From UBA6448 sp964345805 (GTDB lineage Bacteria; Bacillota_I; Bacilli_A; RF39; UBA660): a DNA stretch of 64,000 nt. A program made the translations under genes and the position numbers. Positions 52,310-61,506 of the stretch are shown here, piece by piece. The stretch lies in assembly GCA_964345805.1 (NCBI GenBank), contig CAYFSK010000002.1:1-64000 (forward strand), given 5' to 3'. The notes under the pieces were generated by a model, which saw nothing but the letters and a program-made list of their open reading frames with translations, had not been told where the DNA came from and made no database searches. The stretch's first letter is position 1; every line of letters begins with the position of its first letter.

Positions 52310-54100
52310 AATTACTTTATTTAAATCTTCTTCAAAATTAGATGGTAAAATATAATTATCAAAACCTTCTTTTAGATAATGATTGGCAAGATTTTCTTTA
52401 TTCTTATCAAGGATAATTATAACTGGTGTTTTAAAACCTTCTATTTGATTTAATTTTCTTAAGATATTAATACCATTTATACCTTTTAATTCATCACCAA
52501 CTATTATATAGTCATATTCTCTTCCTGATTTTATTTTATCTATTAAGGCATCACCACTTAATAAATATGATGTTGTAATATTGTTTTCTTTTAATTTTAA
52601 TTTAAGTATTTCTTCAATGCTCTTATCTTGATTTACTACAATAACATTTTTTGTAGTTTTGTTTAAATTTTCATAGATACTTATTTTTTCATCTACTTTT
52701 TCTAATGCTATTTTTTGGTCAATTATTAATGATACTTCTGTTCCCTTATTTTCATCAGATCTTATCATCATATTTCCACCCATTAATTTTACTACTTTAC
52801 CACATAGTTTTAAATTTATTTCATTTTGTTCTAAATCTTTGACATCTTGAACATCAAGATTTCCTGTTATTGTTAATATTTCATTTATCTTATCAATTGG
52901 TATTCCATCCGATGAATCTCTTATTGTTATTATTAATCTTATTGCATCGTATCTTTCAATTGTATCAATATTAAACTCAATAAAGCCACTTTTAGTATTT
53001 TTAACACTATTTTGAAGTATTGATGTTATTACTTGTTTTAATTTTATACTATCTCCATAAAGAAGTGGTATTTCATAAGGTTTTTTACTTGTAAATTTAA
53101 CAGTTCTTGGAAGGATAGCATTTACTCTTGATACTACTTCTTCATATAATCTTGATAAGTCATATTTATTATCAATAAATTTTATTGTTTGACTTGATAA
53201 ACTACTTATATCAAGAACATCATTTAAAACAAAATCTAATTGTTTAGTATATGTTCTAATTCTTCCTAAACCTTCTTTTAATTTATTCATATTCTCTTCA
53301 TCTTTTAATTCATTACATAAGTTAGTAATATTTAAAAGTGGTTGTTTTACTTCTTGAGTTGCGGCAAATAAGAAGTTTGATTTATCATCATATGTTTGTT
53401 CCATTATATTCTTATTTTTATATAGTTCTCCAAGTAGCTTCATATCAGGATTTTCAATTGTAAAATACATTAAGAACGTTGTAAACGCCGTTGAAAAAGA
53501 GTTTAATAATATCCCTGGATTAATAACTCTAAAAATCATAACAATTCCCATACATAGCATTAAGGCAATTACAGGAATTATTTTCTTTTTAGGAATGTGT
53601 TTTAAATAGATTATTATAGCTATAAATAATACAATAAAAACGGTAAAGTCTACTGCAAACATAACATTTATTGCAAGACCAGATGCATATGCATATTTTC
53701 CATCATCAACAAGATGAACGGGTAATAATAAGATAAGCAAACAAACAGCTGCAACAAAGATAGTAAATGCTCTGCTTAATTTCTTTTTTAATGTATTGTT
53801 TAGTTTAGCATAAAAGAATATTACTGAAAGTAAATAATATGCAAACATCATATACCAAAGAAAAAGAGCTACCAAGAATGGTTTAGTTAGAAATGTGTTA
53901 AAGAACAAATATAAGTCTGGTTTTAAAAGAACGTTTAAACAAAGCAAAAACTCGAATAATAAATTAACTAAACTTAATATTGTTAGATACTTATATATTA
54001 CGTTTTCAGAGCTGACTACTTTTTCTTTTGGTAAATAAACAAAAGTAATAACCGAAGTAAAAAGAGCTGCTATTACTATTATTGCAATACTAATTAACAT
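52298..54100 (-). CDS. Degenerate hybrid sensor histidine kinase
   Basis: 600 residues: six to seven membrane helices (1-218), a DHp-like helix pair (235-300), a HATPase-like domain (to about 460) and a receiver-like domain (480-600). In the DHp motif the His is replaced: TQEVKQPLL (Gln249 where SHELRTPL has His). The N box keeps Asn (LQNSVKNT), but the GLGL loop is NLKLCGK and the receiver has Leu for the conserved Lys (NYILPSNFEE versus KP), with NQDKS in place of the acidic pair. Asp of IIVGDEL may be the phosphate site. So phosphotransfer to or from itself is unlikely; a scaffolding, sensing or regulatory role is more plausible. Single gene with its own terminator. Confidence 0.8.
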   Translation of the reverse strand: MLISIAIIVIAALFTSVITFVYLPKEKVVSSENVIYKYLTILSLVNLLFEFLLCLNVLLKPDLYLFFNTFLTKPFLVALFLWYMMFAYYLLSVIFFYAKLNNTLKKKLSRAFTIFVAAVCLLILLLPVHLVDDGKYAYASGLAINVMFAVDFTVFIVLFIAIIIYLKHIPKKKIIPVIALMLCMGIVMIFRVINPGILLNSFSTAFTTFLMYFTIENPDMKLLGELYKNKNIMEQTYDDKSNFLFAATQEVKQPLLNITNLCNELKDEENMNKLKEGLGRIRTYTKQLDFVLNDVLDISSLSSQTIKFIDNKYDLSRLYEEVVSRVNAILPRTVKFTSKKPYEIPLLYGDSIKLKQVITSILQNSVKNTKSGFIEFNIDTIERYDAIRLIITIRDSSDGIPIDKINEILTITGNLDVQDVKDLEQNEINLKLCGKVVKLMGGNMMIRSDENKGTEVSLIIDQKIALEKVDEKISIYENLNKTTKNVIVVNQDKSIEEILKLKLKENNITTSYLLSGDALIDKIKSGREYDYIIVGDELKGINGINILRKLNQIEGFKTPVIIILDKNKENLANHYLKEGFDNYILPSNFEEDLNKVISKY

Positions 54101-54138
54101 ATACCATCACCTAGTATAATTTTATACCATAATTAAAA

Positions 54139-54160
54139 AAAAGTCTATATTAAGACTTTT
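54139..54160 (-). terminator. Intrinsic terminator of the acyl-adenylate ligase gene
   Basis: Stem AAAAGTCT/AGACTTTT followed on the - strand by TTTT. Confidence 0.7.
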
Positions 54161-54176
54161 TAATAAATAAATTTAA

Positions 54177-55952
54177 TTATTTTTTAACCCTTTGAACTGT
54201 TGGTTCATTGGCTAACTTTTCAAGTAAAGGATAATCTATTTTTGATACTTTATTAACCGGTAATTCTTCAACAAAGATTATGTCGCTAGGAACTTGGTAT
54301 AATTTAAGTTCTTTTTCAATTGAATTACCATTCCTTTGAACAGTGATCTTTTGCTTACATTTTGCTAAAATTTGTTCTTTTAATTCATCAGATGCATCAT
54401 ATCCTTTTTCTAACACTACATATAGAATACCAACATTACCTCTATCTATATCTTTACGAGGAACTAAAGCACATTGAAATACTTCAGCAAGTGAAGCAAC
54501 AAAACTTTCTGTAACAACCGTATCACATTTTTGATATATTCCATCTTCATCAAGTGTTACAAAAGCTCTTTCAGCTTTTCCATACATTTCAACATATCCA
54601 TCTTCACGAATTAATCCGTTAGTATTACTATTAAACATACGTCTACCATGTTTATCTATAAAGAAGTGTTTCTCTGTATTTACTGGATCTTTATAATATC
54701 CTTTAGAAAGATTCTTTCCAGATATAGCAAGAACGCCACCTTTCTCACCATATTTTAATTCTTCGTGAGTTACTGGATCAATTGTTGTAAGAATTATACC
54801 TGGTAAAGTTATTCCAACTGTATCTGGTTCATATCTTTGATTAGCAGATACTGTTGCTATTATCGATTCTCCGAAACCAGAACCATCACTTGGGTCTATA
54901 TTAGCTCCGTGGGAACGGAAGAAATCTCCTGTTTCAAATTTATCAGCAACAGGAAATGGTGCTCCACCAGAAACTGCCATTTTTAAAAAACTCAAATCCA
55001 TTTTATCTACTTCTTTATTTCTACGAAGCGCATAATAAAATGCTGGAGTAGCAAATATATTTGTTGGTTTTCTTTTCATATATTCACTTAAATTTCTAGA
55101 ATTGATATCAGTGGCAATTAAAATTGATTTTCTAGCCATCATTGACATTATTGTTGATGTAATAAGCCCATATGAATGGTCAAATGATACTGTTACCATA
55201 CTTTTTCCATTATTTTTTACTGGTATACGAGTTCCAGCACTCATAGATAAACTTGCAGCAATAATTTCTGCATTTGTATGAATAGGAATTTTAGGTTCTC
55301 CAGTTGTACCACTTGTATTTAAATATAAAGCTTCATTTTCACCTTTAGAGCTTCTAACTACTTTGCCCCTATAATAATCAGCTAAACAAACAAAATCATT
55401 ATAAGTCATCGCAGCATTATAACCAATATGTTCACTAATAAATTCTTTATTATAAAGAATTGTTCTATTATCAACAGGAAGATTTATTATTGCCTCTAGG
55501 CTAGGACATTCTTTCTTTAAATATTCGATAGCTTCTTTGCTAAGATTATATCCTATAAAAACTTTTGCTTCAAAAAGATTAATTCTTTTTGATATTTCAA
55601 TTTGATTACATTTTGGATTGATGAAAGTAACTCCTGTACCCATGCTATTAGCTGCAAAAAATGCTGCCAACGGTTGAATTAGATTAGGAGTACAAATAAC
55701 TACTTTATCTTCCTTTTTAACTCCAAGCTCACTAAGTGATCTAGAAAGTACATCAGCATGCTTAAAAAACTCATTTATTTTAACAGTTAATTCAAGAGTT
55801 TCAATTGTTCCTTTCGTATTAAATAAGTTCATCATTTTAACTGTATTATATAAACTATTGTTAGTTATTTTATCATGTATTCTAGGATAGTTTCCTATAT
55901 AAAACTTACCTTTTTCATGATTTTTATCTATTGACGGATATCCCGTTTTCAT
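54177..55952 (-). CDS. AMP-dependent acyl-adenylate synthetase/ligase (ANL superfamily)
   Basis: Adenylates a carboxylic acid and usually forms its CoA or ACP thioester. A3 motif LNTSGTTGEPK near 214, A5-like SDGSGFGES near 353, and the A10 Lys in PVNKVSKIDY near 575. In the A7/A8 region the usual TGD is NTNG followed by LIREDGYVEMYGKAERA, so the Asp that binds ribose is not in its usual place. 591 residues, no signal peptide. Substrate cannot be named: no ACP, thioesterase or CoA-transferase gene is adjacent. Its own terminator suggests a single-gene unit. Confidence 0.8.
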   Translation of the reverse strand: MKTGYPSIDKNHEKGKFYIGNYPRIHDKITNNSLYNTVKMMNLFNTKGTIETLELTVKINEFFKHADVLSRSLSELGVKKEDKVVICTPNLIQPLAAFFAANSMGTGVTFINPKCNQIEISKRINLFEAKVFIGYNLSKEAIEYLKKECPSLEAIINLPVDNRTILYNKEFISEHIGYNAAMTYNDFVCLADYYRGKVVRSSKGENEALYLNTSGTTGEPKIPIHTNAEIIAASLSMSAGTRIPVKNNGKSMVTVSFDHSYGLITSTIMSMMARKSILIATDINSRNLSEYMKRKPTNIFATPAFYYALRRNKEVDKMDLSFLKMAVSGGAPFPVADKFETGDFFRSHGANIDPSDGSGFGESIIATVSANQRYEPDTVGITLPGIILTTIDPVTHEELKYGEKGGVLAISGKNLSKGYYKDPVNTEKHFFIDKHGRRMFNSNTNGLIREDGYVEMYGKAERAFVTLDEDGIYQKCDTVVTESFVASLAEVFQCALVPRKDIDRGNVGILYVVLEKGYDASDELKEQILAKCKQKITVQRNGNSIEKELKLYQVPSDIIFVEELPVNKVSKIDYPLLEKLANEPTVQRVKK

Positions 55953-56005
55953 ATTAATCCCCCTTTAAGAATTGCTTTGTATATTATCATAATGTCCCTT
56001 TAATG

Positions 56006-56893
56006 TCAAATGTTTTTATCAATATCAGAAACAGCTATTGCACCATCTGCTGCAGCGGTTATAAGTTGATAAACTCCTTTTTGAATACAATCACCAATTG
56101 CATAAACATTATCATATTTTGTTTTAAGTACTTCATCAGCAATGATATTACCTTCTATATTTGTTATATCAATGTCTTTAAATATTTCTGTATCTGGCCT
56201 ATAACCAACATATATAAAGATACCTTTAATATTAATTTCTTCATCATTTGATAAAAGAACACTTGATATTTTACCATCTGTTTCATTAATTTTTTTAACA
56301 TTTACACCAGAAATAACTTTAATATTTGGTGTATCTTTTACTTTAGCAACAAGTTCATCCTCACCCTTAAATTCAACCCCACGCTGAAGAAGATAAACAG
56401 TTTTAGCTATTTTAGATAAATATAGGCTTTCTGATAAAGCTGAATTACCACTACCAACAACAGCTACATCTTCATTATTATATAGAGCCCCATCACAAGT
56501 TGCACATGTACTAACTCCTCTTCCTAAATAATCTTTTTCATTATCAAGTCCTAAGTATTTAGGAACTCTTCCAGTTGCTATAATAATATTTTTACAAGTA
56601 TATTCACCATTAGATGTATATACTTTTTTAATTTCTTCTTCTACTTCAATTTTAGTAACAGCTTCCATTTTAAATTCTACTTTAAGTTCATTTATTTGAT
56701 TAAAAAGTTTCATTGCTAAATCTGGCCCCGATATTTCTTCATAACCAGGATAATTTTTTATTTTATCTGTTTTTTGTAGTTGTCCTCCAGGAATATTTTT
56801 CTCAAATATTAAAACATTATGCCCTGCTCTTTTAGCATAAATACCTGCAGTTATACCCGCAATCCCCATTCCTATAATAATTACATCATACAT
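56006..56893 (-). CDS. trxB: Thioredoxin reductase
   Basis: FAD/NADPH enzyme that reduces thioredoxin. FAD motif IIGMGIAGITAGIYAKRAG at residue 6, NADPH motif VVGSGNSALSE near 146, redox CATCDGALY near 134-142 and the C-terminal FAD motif YAIGDCIQKGVYQLITAAADGA. 295 residues, slightly short but complete. AAGGAGG lies before the ATG. It belongs to the uvrA-lgt-trxB group, which is conserved in Firmicutes although hprK is missing here. It supplies electrons to the thioredoxin-like proteins at 36-37.6 kb. Confidence 0.95.
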   Translation of the reverse strand: MYDVIIIGMGIAGITAGIYAKRAGHNVLIFEKNIPGGQLQKTDKIKNYPGYEEISGPDLAMKLFNQINELKVEFKMEAVTKIEVEEEIKKVYTSNGEYTCKNIIIATGRVPKYLGLDNEKDYLGRGVSTCATCDGALYNNEDVAVVGSGNSALSESLYLSKIAKTVYLLQRGVEFKGEDELVAKVKDTPNIKVISGVNVKKINETDGKISSVLLSNDEEINIKGIFIYVGYRPDTEIFKDIDITNIEGNIIADEVLKTKYDNVYAIGDCIQKGVYQLITAAADGAIAVSDIDKNI

Positions 56894-56905
56894 ATTTTTT
56901 CCTCC

Positions 56906-57718
56906 TTAAAATCTAATATCTTTTTTCTCAACACCCAAATATAAATCTTCAAACCTACTTTTTCTTGATACAATCATTACTATGACAATACCTATTAAGA
57001 AAAAGACAATTGATACAATTTGAGCTACTTTAAATCCACCTATTTTTAAAGCATCAGTTCGCATATTTTCTATAAAAAATCTTGCTACACCATAAATAAT
57101 TAAATAAATAGCAGCTGGAATACCAATCTTAGTATATTTAAACCTTCTTACAATAAGAATTATAATAAAAGCTATTAAACATATTATTGATTCATAATAA
57201 AATGTTGGTTCATAATAAATACCAGAAATATTCATTCCTTCAATAACAAATTTTGGTATATAAAGACTTTGCAAATGAGCAAGAGATGTTGGCGCTCCAT
57301 GGGCTTCTCCATTAAAGAAATTACCCCATCTTCCTATTGCTTGAGCAAAAAGAAGTGCTGGAACATATATATCTAAAATTCTAAGAACTTTAACATCATA
57401 TTTTTTGCAATAAACAAGTGTAGTTATAAAGCCAGCAATTATACCTCCATGAATAGCAAGACCACCTTCCCAAATTTTAAATATTGAAAAGAAATCTCCT
57501 TTATATAAATTATAGTTAAATAAGACATAATATACTCTAGCGCCAATAAAACCTGTTATAATAGTCCAAAAAAATGCGTTAAAAATAAAGTCTTGTCTAA
57601 TATTAAGTTTTTTTGCTTCACGAGATATCATAATATATCCAACAATAACTCCAATTAAAATAAATAAAGAGTACCATCTTAAGCCAAAATTACCAATTTG
57701 AAAAACATATGGATTCAT
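56906..57718 (-). CDS. lgt: Prolipoprotein diacylglyceryl transferase
   Basis: Adds diacylglycerol to the lipobox Cys of lipoproteins. Seven membrane helices; HGGIIAGF near 94, the signature GRWGNFFNGEAHG near 129-141 and the C-terminal YGVARFFIENMRTD near 207. 270 residues, normal. The two lipoprotein genes at 37.7-40.3 kb are natural substrates. Confidence 0.95.
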   Translation of the reverse strand: MNPYVFQIGNFGLRWYSLFILIGVIVGYIMISREAKKLNIRQDFIFNAFFWTIITGFIGARVYYVLFNYNLYKGDFFSIFKIWEGGLAIHGGIIAGFITTLVYCKKYDVKVLRILDIYVPALLFAQAIGRWGNFFNGEAHGAPTSLAHLQSLYIPKFVIEGMNISGIYYEPTFYYESIICLIAFIIILIVRRFKYTKIGIPAAIYLIIYGVARFFIENMRTDALKIGGFKVAQIVSIVFFLIGIVIVMIVSRKSRFEDLYLGVEKKDIRF

Positions 57719-57770
57719 TTTATCATCCTTTCTTTTCTATTATATCATTTAATAAAAAATATTTGTATCT

Positions 57771-60572
57771 TTATTTAAGCACTTTACTTAAATAAACACC
57801 TGTATATGATTTTTTTATTTTAGCTACCTCTTCAGGAGAGCCTGTTGCAATAACTTCTCCTCCTAAATTTCCACCTTCAGGGCCAAGATCGATAATATAA
57901 TCAGCAGTTTTAATAACATCAAGATTATGTTCAATAACAATTACAGTATCACCATTATCAACTATTCTATTTAATATTAAAAGAAGCTTTTTTATATCGT
58001 GAGTATGAAGACCTGTTGTTGGTTCATCTAAAATAAATATGCTTTTCCCTGTAGGCTTTTTCTGAAGTTCTTTAGCAAGTTTAACTCTTCCTGCTTCTCC
58101 TCCAGATAAAGTAACAGCGTTTTGACCAAGCTTTACATATGACAAACCTACATCATCCATTGTTTTTAATTTATGATTGATTTTAGGAATATTTTTAAAA
58201 AATTCTAGGGCTTCTGATACCCTCATATCAAGAACATCAGATATATTTTTTCCCTTATATTTAATTTCTAAAGTCTGTTTGTTATATCTTTTACCATTAC
58301 AAACATCACAAGGAACGTAAACATCTGGTAAAAAGTGCATTTCTATTTTTCTTACTCCATCCCCAAGACAAGCCTCACATCTTCCACCTTTAACATTAAA
58401 AGAAAATTTACCCTTATCATAGCCTCTTATTTTTGCTTCTTTAGTATTAGTAAAAAGATCTCTTATATCATCAAATACACCAACATATGTTGAAGGATTA
58501 CTTCTTGGTGTTCTTCCAATAGCATCTTGAGTAATCATAACAACTTTATCAATATTTTTATCTCCTTTTATATCTTTATATTTACCAGGAGTTACTTTTG
58601 ATCTATATATTTTACTTTGGAGAGTCTTATATAAAATCTCATTAATTAAACTTGACTTACCAGAACCAGATACCCCAGTTACAGCAATAAATTTACCTAG
58701 TGGAAACTTAACATCTATTTTCTTTAAATTATTTTCTTCTGCCCCAATTATTTCTAAAAATTTACCATTTCCCTTTCTTCTTTTTTTAGGAATAGGGATT
58801 TCTATAGCACCAGATAAATACTGACCAGTAATACTATCTTTACATTTCATTACTTCATCAGGTGATCCAGCACAAACAATATATCCCCCATCATCACCTG
58901 CTCCAGGGCCAATATCAACTAAATAATCACTTTGAATCATTGTATCACTATCATGTTCAACAACAATTAAGGTATTACCCAAATCACGCATTTCTTTTAA
59001 AGAATCAATTAGTTTTTGATTATCTCTTTGATGAAGACCAATAGAAGGTTCATCAAGAACATAAAGAACACCAGATAGTTTACTTCCTATTTGAGTAGCA
59101 AGTCTTATTCTTTGAGCTTCTCCTCCGGATAAAGTTGATGCTTCCCTATTTAAACTTAGATAAGATAAACCAACATTAATAAGAAAGTTTAATCTAGAGA
59201 TAATTTCTTTTAAAACAAGACCGCTAATTTCCTTTTCTTTATTAGTAAGTTTAAGTTTTTCTAAAAAATCTTTTAAATCATTTATATTCATACATGTTGC
59301 ATCATAAATGTTTTTCCTATTTATATAAACAGATAACACTCCTTCTTGAAGTCTTGTTCCTCCACATGCCTCACATGTGCTTTCTACCATATAAGAAGAT
59401 AACCACTCTCTTATCCATGATGCAGTTGTTTCAATATATCTTCTTTCTAAAGTATTAATAAATCCTTCATAATAATCACTTTTATATCTAACACTACCAC
59501 TTTTAGATACATACTTAAAATCTATTTTTTCTTTAGTGCCATAAAAAATAATATCAAGTTTTTTTCTAGGAATATCTTTAATTGGTTTATCCATATCAAT
59601 ATCATATTTATTACAAACTTCTTTAAGTTCTGTCCAATAGATATTATTTGTACTACCAAGAGCAATAATTGCTCCCTTATTAATTGATCTTTCTTTATCA
59701 GGAACTAGTAAATCTTCACTTATTTTAAGTTTAGTACCAATTCCTTTACATTCCTTGCAAGCTCCATATGGTGAGTTAAAAGAAAAAAGTCTTGGTTCAA
59801 GTTCAGGTAAAGAAAAATTACAAAAAGGACAAGCATATTTTTCACTCATTAATAATTCTTTTTCACCAATTATAATTAATACTTTTCCTTTAGCTAAATG
59901 ACATGATGCTTCAATATCTTCGAAAATTCTTGATCTTTCATCTTCACTTACGGTTAATTTATCTATTACAATTTCAATATTATGTTTAGTATTTTTATCA
60001 AGGTCTACCTCATCATTTATATTTATATATTCATTATCTATTCTTAATTTTGAATATCCCTCTTTTTTATAGTCATCTATTTCATCTTTATGAGTTCCTT
60101 TTTCACCATGAATAACAGGTGATAAAATAGTTATTTTTTCTCCATTATAACTCATAACTTTATTAGTCATTTCTTCAATAGATTGAGAAGAAATCGGATT
60201 ATTATGAACTGGACAATAAGGAATACCAATTCTTGCATATAAAAGACGCAGATAATCATATATTTCTGTTATTGTTCCCACCGTAGAACGAGGGTTTTTA
60301 TTTGTTGACTTTTGATCTATTGATATTGATGGAGAAAGTCCATCAATTGAATCAACATCTGGCTTTTGAGTATTACCAATAAACTGTCTTGCATAAGCAG
60401 ATAAACTTTCTACATATCTTCTTTGACCTTCAGCATAAATAGTATCAAATGCTAAACTTGATTTACCAGAACCAGATACTCCAGTCATAACAATAAATTT
60501 ATTTTTAGGAAGCGTTATATCAATATTCTTTAAATTATTTTCTCTTGCTCCTTTTACTATTATTTTATCCAT
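57771..60572 (-). CDS. uvrA: Excinuclease ABC subunit A
   Basis: ATP-binding damage-recognition subunit of nucleotide excision repair. Two ABC ATPase halves: Walker A GVSGSGKSSLAFD near 34 and GVSGSGKSSLINE near 642; signature LSGGEAQRIRLA near 485 and LSGGEAGRVKLA near 830. Zinc-finger Cys sets CPFC/CKEC near 258-285 and CEAC-CDVC near 735-765. The start is ATG 60572 with AAGGAAA; an in-frame start at 60638 is upstream of it without RBS and the added residues look non-native. 933 residues, normal. No uvrB adjacent. Confidence 0.96.
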   Translation of the reverse strand: MDKIIVKGARENNLKNIDITLPKNKFIVMTGVSGSGKSSLAFDTIYAEGQRRYVESLSAYARQFIGNTQKPDVDSIDGLSPSISIDQKSTNKNPRSTVGTITEIYDYLRLLYARIGIPYCPVHNNPISSQSIEEMTNKVMSYNGEKITILSPVIHGEKGTHKDEIDDYKKEGYSKLRIDNEYININDEVDLDKNTKHNIEIVIDKLTVSEDERSRIFEDIEASCHLAKGKVLIIIGEKELLMSEKYACPFCNFSLPELEPRLFSFNSPYGACKECKGIGTKLKISEDLLVPDKERSINKGAIIALGSTNNIYWTELKEVCNKYDIDMDKPIKDIPRKKLDIIFYGTKEKIDFKYVSKSGSVRYKSDYYEGFINTLERRYIETTASWIREWLSSYMVESTCEACGGTRLQEGVLSVYINRKNIYDATCMNINDLKDFLEKLKLTNKEKEISGLVLKEIISRLNFLINVGLSYLSLNREASTLSGGEAQRIRLATQIGSKLSGVLYVLDEPSIGLHQRDNQKLIDSLKEMRDLGNTLIVVEHDSDTMIQSDYLVDIGPGAGDDGGYIVCAGSPDEVMKCKDSITGQYLSGAIEIPIPKKRRKGNGKFLEIIGAEENNLKKIDVKFPLGKFIAVTGVSGSGKSSLINEILYKTLQSKIYRSKVTPGKYKDIKGDKNIDKVVMITQDAIGRTPRSNPSTYVGVFDDIRDLFTNTKEAKIRGYDKGKFSFNVKGGRCEACLGDGVRKIEMHFLPDVYVPCDVCNGKRYNKQTLEIKYKGKNISDVLDMRVSEALEFFKNIPKINHKLKTMDDVGLSYVKLGQNAVTLSGGEAGRVKLAKELQKKPTGKSIFILDEPTTGLHTHDIKKLLLILNRIVDNGDTVIVIEHNLDVIKTADYIIDLGPEGGNLGGEVIATGSPEEVAKIKKSYTGVYLSKVLK

Positions 60573-60620
60573 ATTATTTTCCTTCGCCTCATTACTATAA
60601 CATAAAATATTGCATAAAAA

Positions 60621-60641
60621 AAGATGCGATATAAGCACCTT
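60621..60641 (-). terminator. Intrinsic terminator between the Tad-locus genes and uvrA
   Basis: Stem AAGGTGC/GCATCTT (one G-U pair) followed by TTTTT on the - strand. It touches the stop codon at 60642-60644. Confidence 0.7.
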
Positions 60642-61022
60642 TTAAATAACTATTTCGCTGTAAGAAGCTTCTTCAACTTTATCTTTACAGTAGCTTCCTC
60701 TGGGACGAATAATACACATTTCACATACTAGATAATCATCTTTTACATCAGAGAAGTCTTTTAATAGCTTAAAAGCTGCTGAAATGATTGATGGTATAAA
60801 AAAGATAACGATTGCTAGTAAAAACTTTTTAATCATACTATTAAAACAAGTTTTAGCTACTTTATCATCATCAGTTATAACAGCCTTTCCCAAAGTTAAA
60901 ATACCAATAACAATTAGTATGATTGGTAAAACAATCTTAAATATTAGTATAAAATAACCTACTAGTTGCCATATGCCAGCAGTTTGCGCGCAAAAGCCTC
61001 CTTCAGTTCCTATTGTATCCAT
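60642..61022 (-). CDS. Two-helix small membrane protein, VirB2/TrbC pilin-like (copy B)
   Basis: 126 residues. A short N-terminal region with one Cys, a helix at about 18-46 (GYFILIFKIVLPIILIVIGI), a polar loop with DDDKVAK, a second helix (about 68-88, FLLAIVIFFIPSIISAAFKL), then a tail with four Cys (CEMC, CIIRPRGSYC) before an acidic end. The length, two-helix layout and KxVLPIxLIxIG motif match the paralogue at 61085; similar two-helix subunits occur as VirB2/TrbC pilins. Assignment is a fold guess. It is last of the Tad locus and has its own terminator. Confidence 0.55.
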   Translation of the reverse strand: MDTIGTEGGFCAQTAGIWQLVGYFILIFKIVLPIILIVIGILTLGKAVITDDDKVAKTCFNSMIKKFLLAIVIFFIPSIISAAFKLLKDFSDVKDDYLVCEMCIIRPRGSYCKDKVEEASYSEIVI

Positions 61023-61067
61023 AATATCCCCTCACATGAGCTGATTATAACACATATACCAAAAAAA

Positions 61068-61086
61068 AACTAGTAAAATACTAGTT
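61068..61086 (-). terminator. Intrinsic terminator between the two VirB2-like genes
   Basis: Stem AACTAGTA/TACTAGTT with a 3-nt loop, then a long T run on the - strand. The stop at 61085-61087 overlaps it. Confidence 0.75.
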
Positions 61087-61429
61087 ATTTTTGTTTTGGA
61101 CAACCTGCATTATCTTTTGGATTAGTAATGCATTTTATACATACTGAAGAATCATTTTTCATGTCTGAATCAACAAGCCCAATAATAGCACTTACAAGTG
61201 TTGGGATAAAAAAGATTACAACACCAATTATTACTTTTTTAAGTAAACTATTAAATGCGGTCTTAATTTCTTTATCATCATTTGATACAAGAGCTTTTCC
61301 AAGAGCTATTACTCCAATAACAATTAATATTACTGGAACAACTATTTTAAAAATAGCAATAATTTTCCCTATAAATCTCCATATATCTGTAGTACTTGTA
61401 CAAAAAGTAGAAACATCACCTAAAAACAT
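61085..61429 (-). CDS. Two-helix small membrane protein, VirB2/TrbC pilin-like (copy A)
   Basis: 114 residues from ATG 61429, which has AAGGAG eight nt upstream (the frame extends to 61474 but without RBS). N-terminal Cys, first helix IFKIVVPVILIVIGVIALGK, loop with a DDKEIKTAFN segment, second helix VIIGVVIFFIPTLVSAIIGL, and a tail with CIKC and AGC. Closely parallel to the 60642 product. Such two-helix proteins can be inner-membrane pilin subunits in conjugation or Tad-linked systems. Function unknown; supports a Tad locus with extra subunits. Confidence 0.55.
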   Translation of the reverse strand: MFLGDVSTFCTSTTDIWRFIGKIIAIFKIVVPVILIVIGVIALGKALVSNDDKEIKTAFNSLLKKVIIGVVIFFIPTLVSAIIGLVDSDMKNDSSVCIKCITNPKDNAGCPKQK

Positions 61430-61506
61430 AATATTCACTCCTTCTTTATAATCTAATTTTAAATTAAATATCACATAAAGTCAACAATAATAATTTTTAT
61501 TTACAC

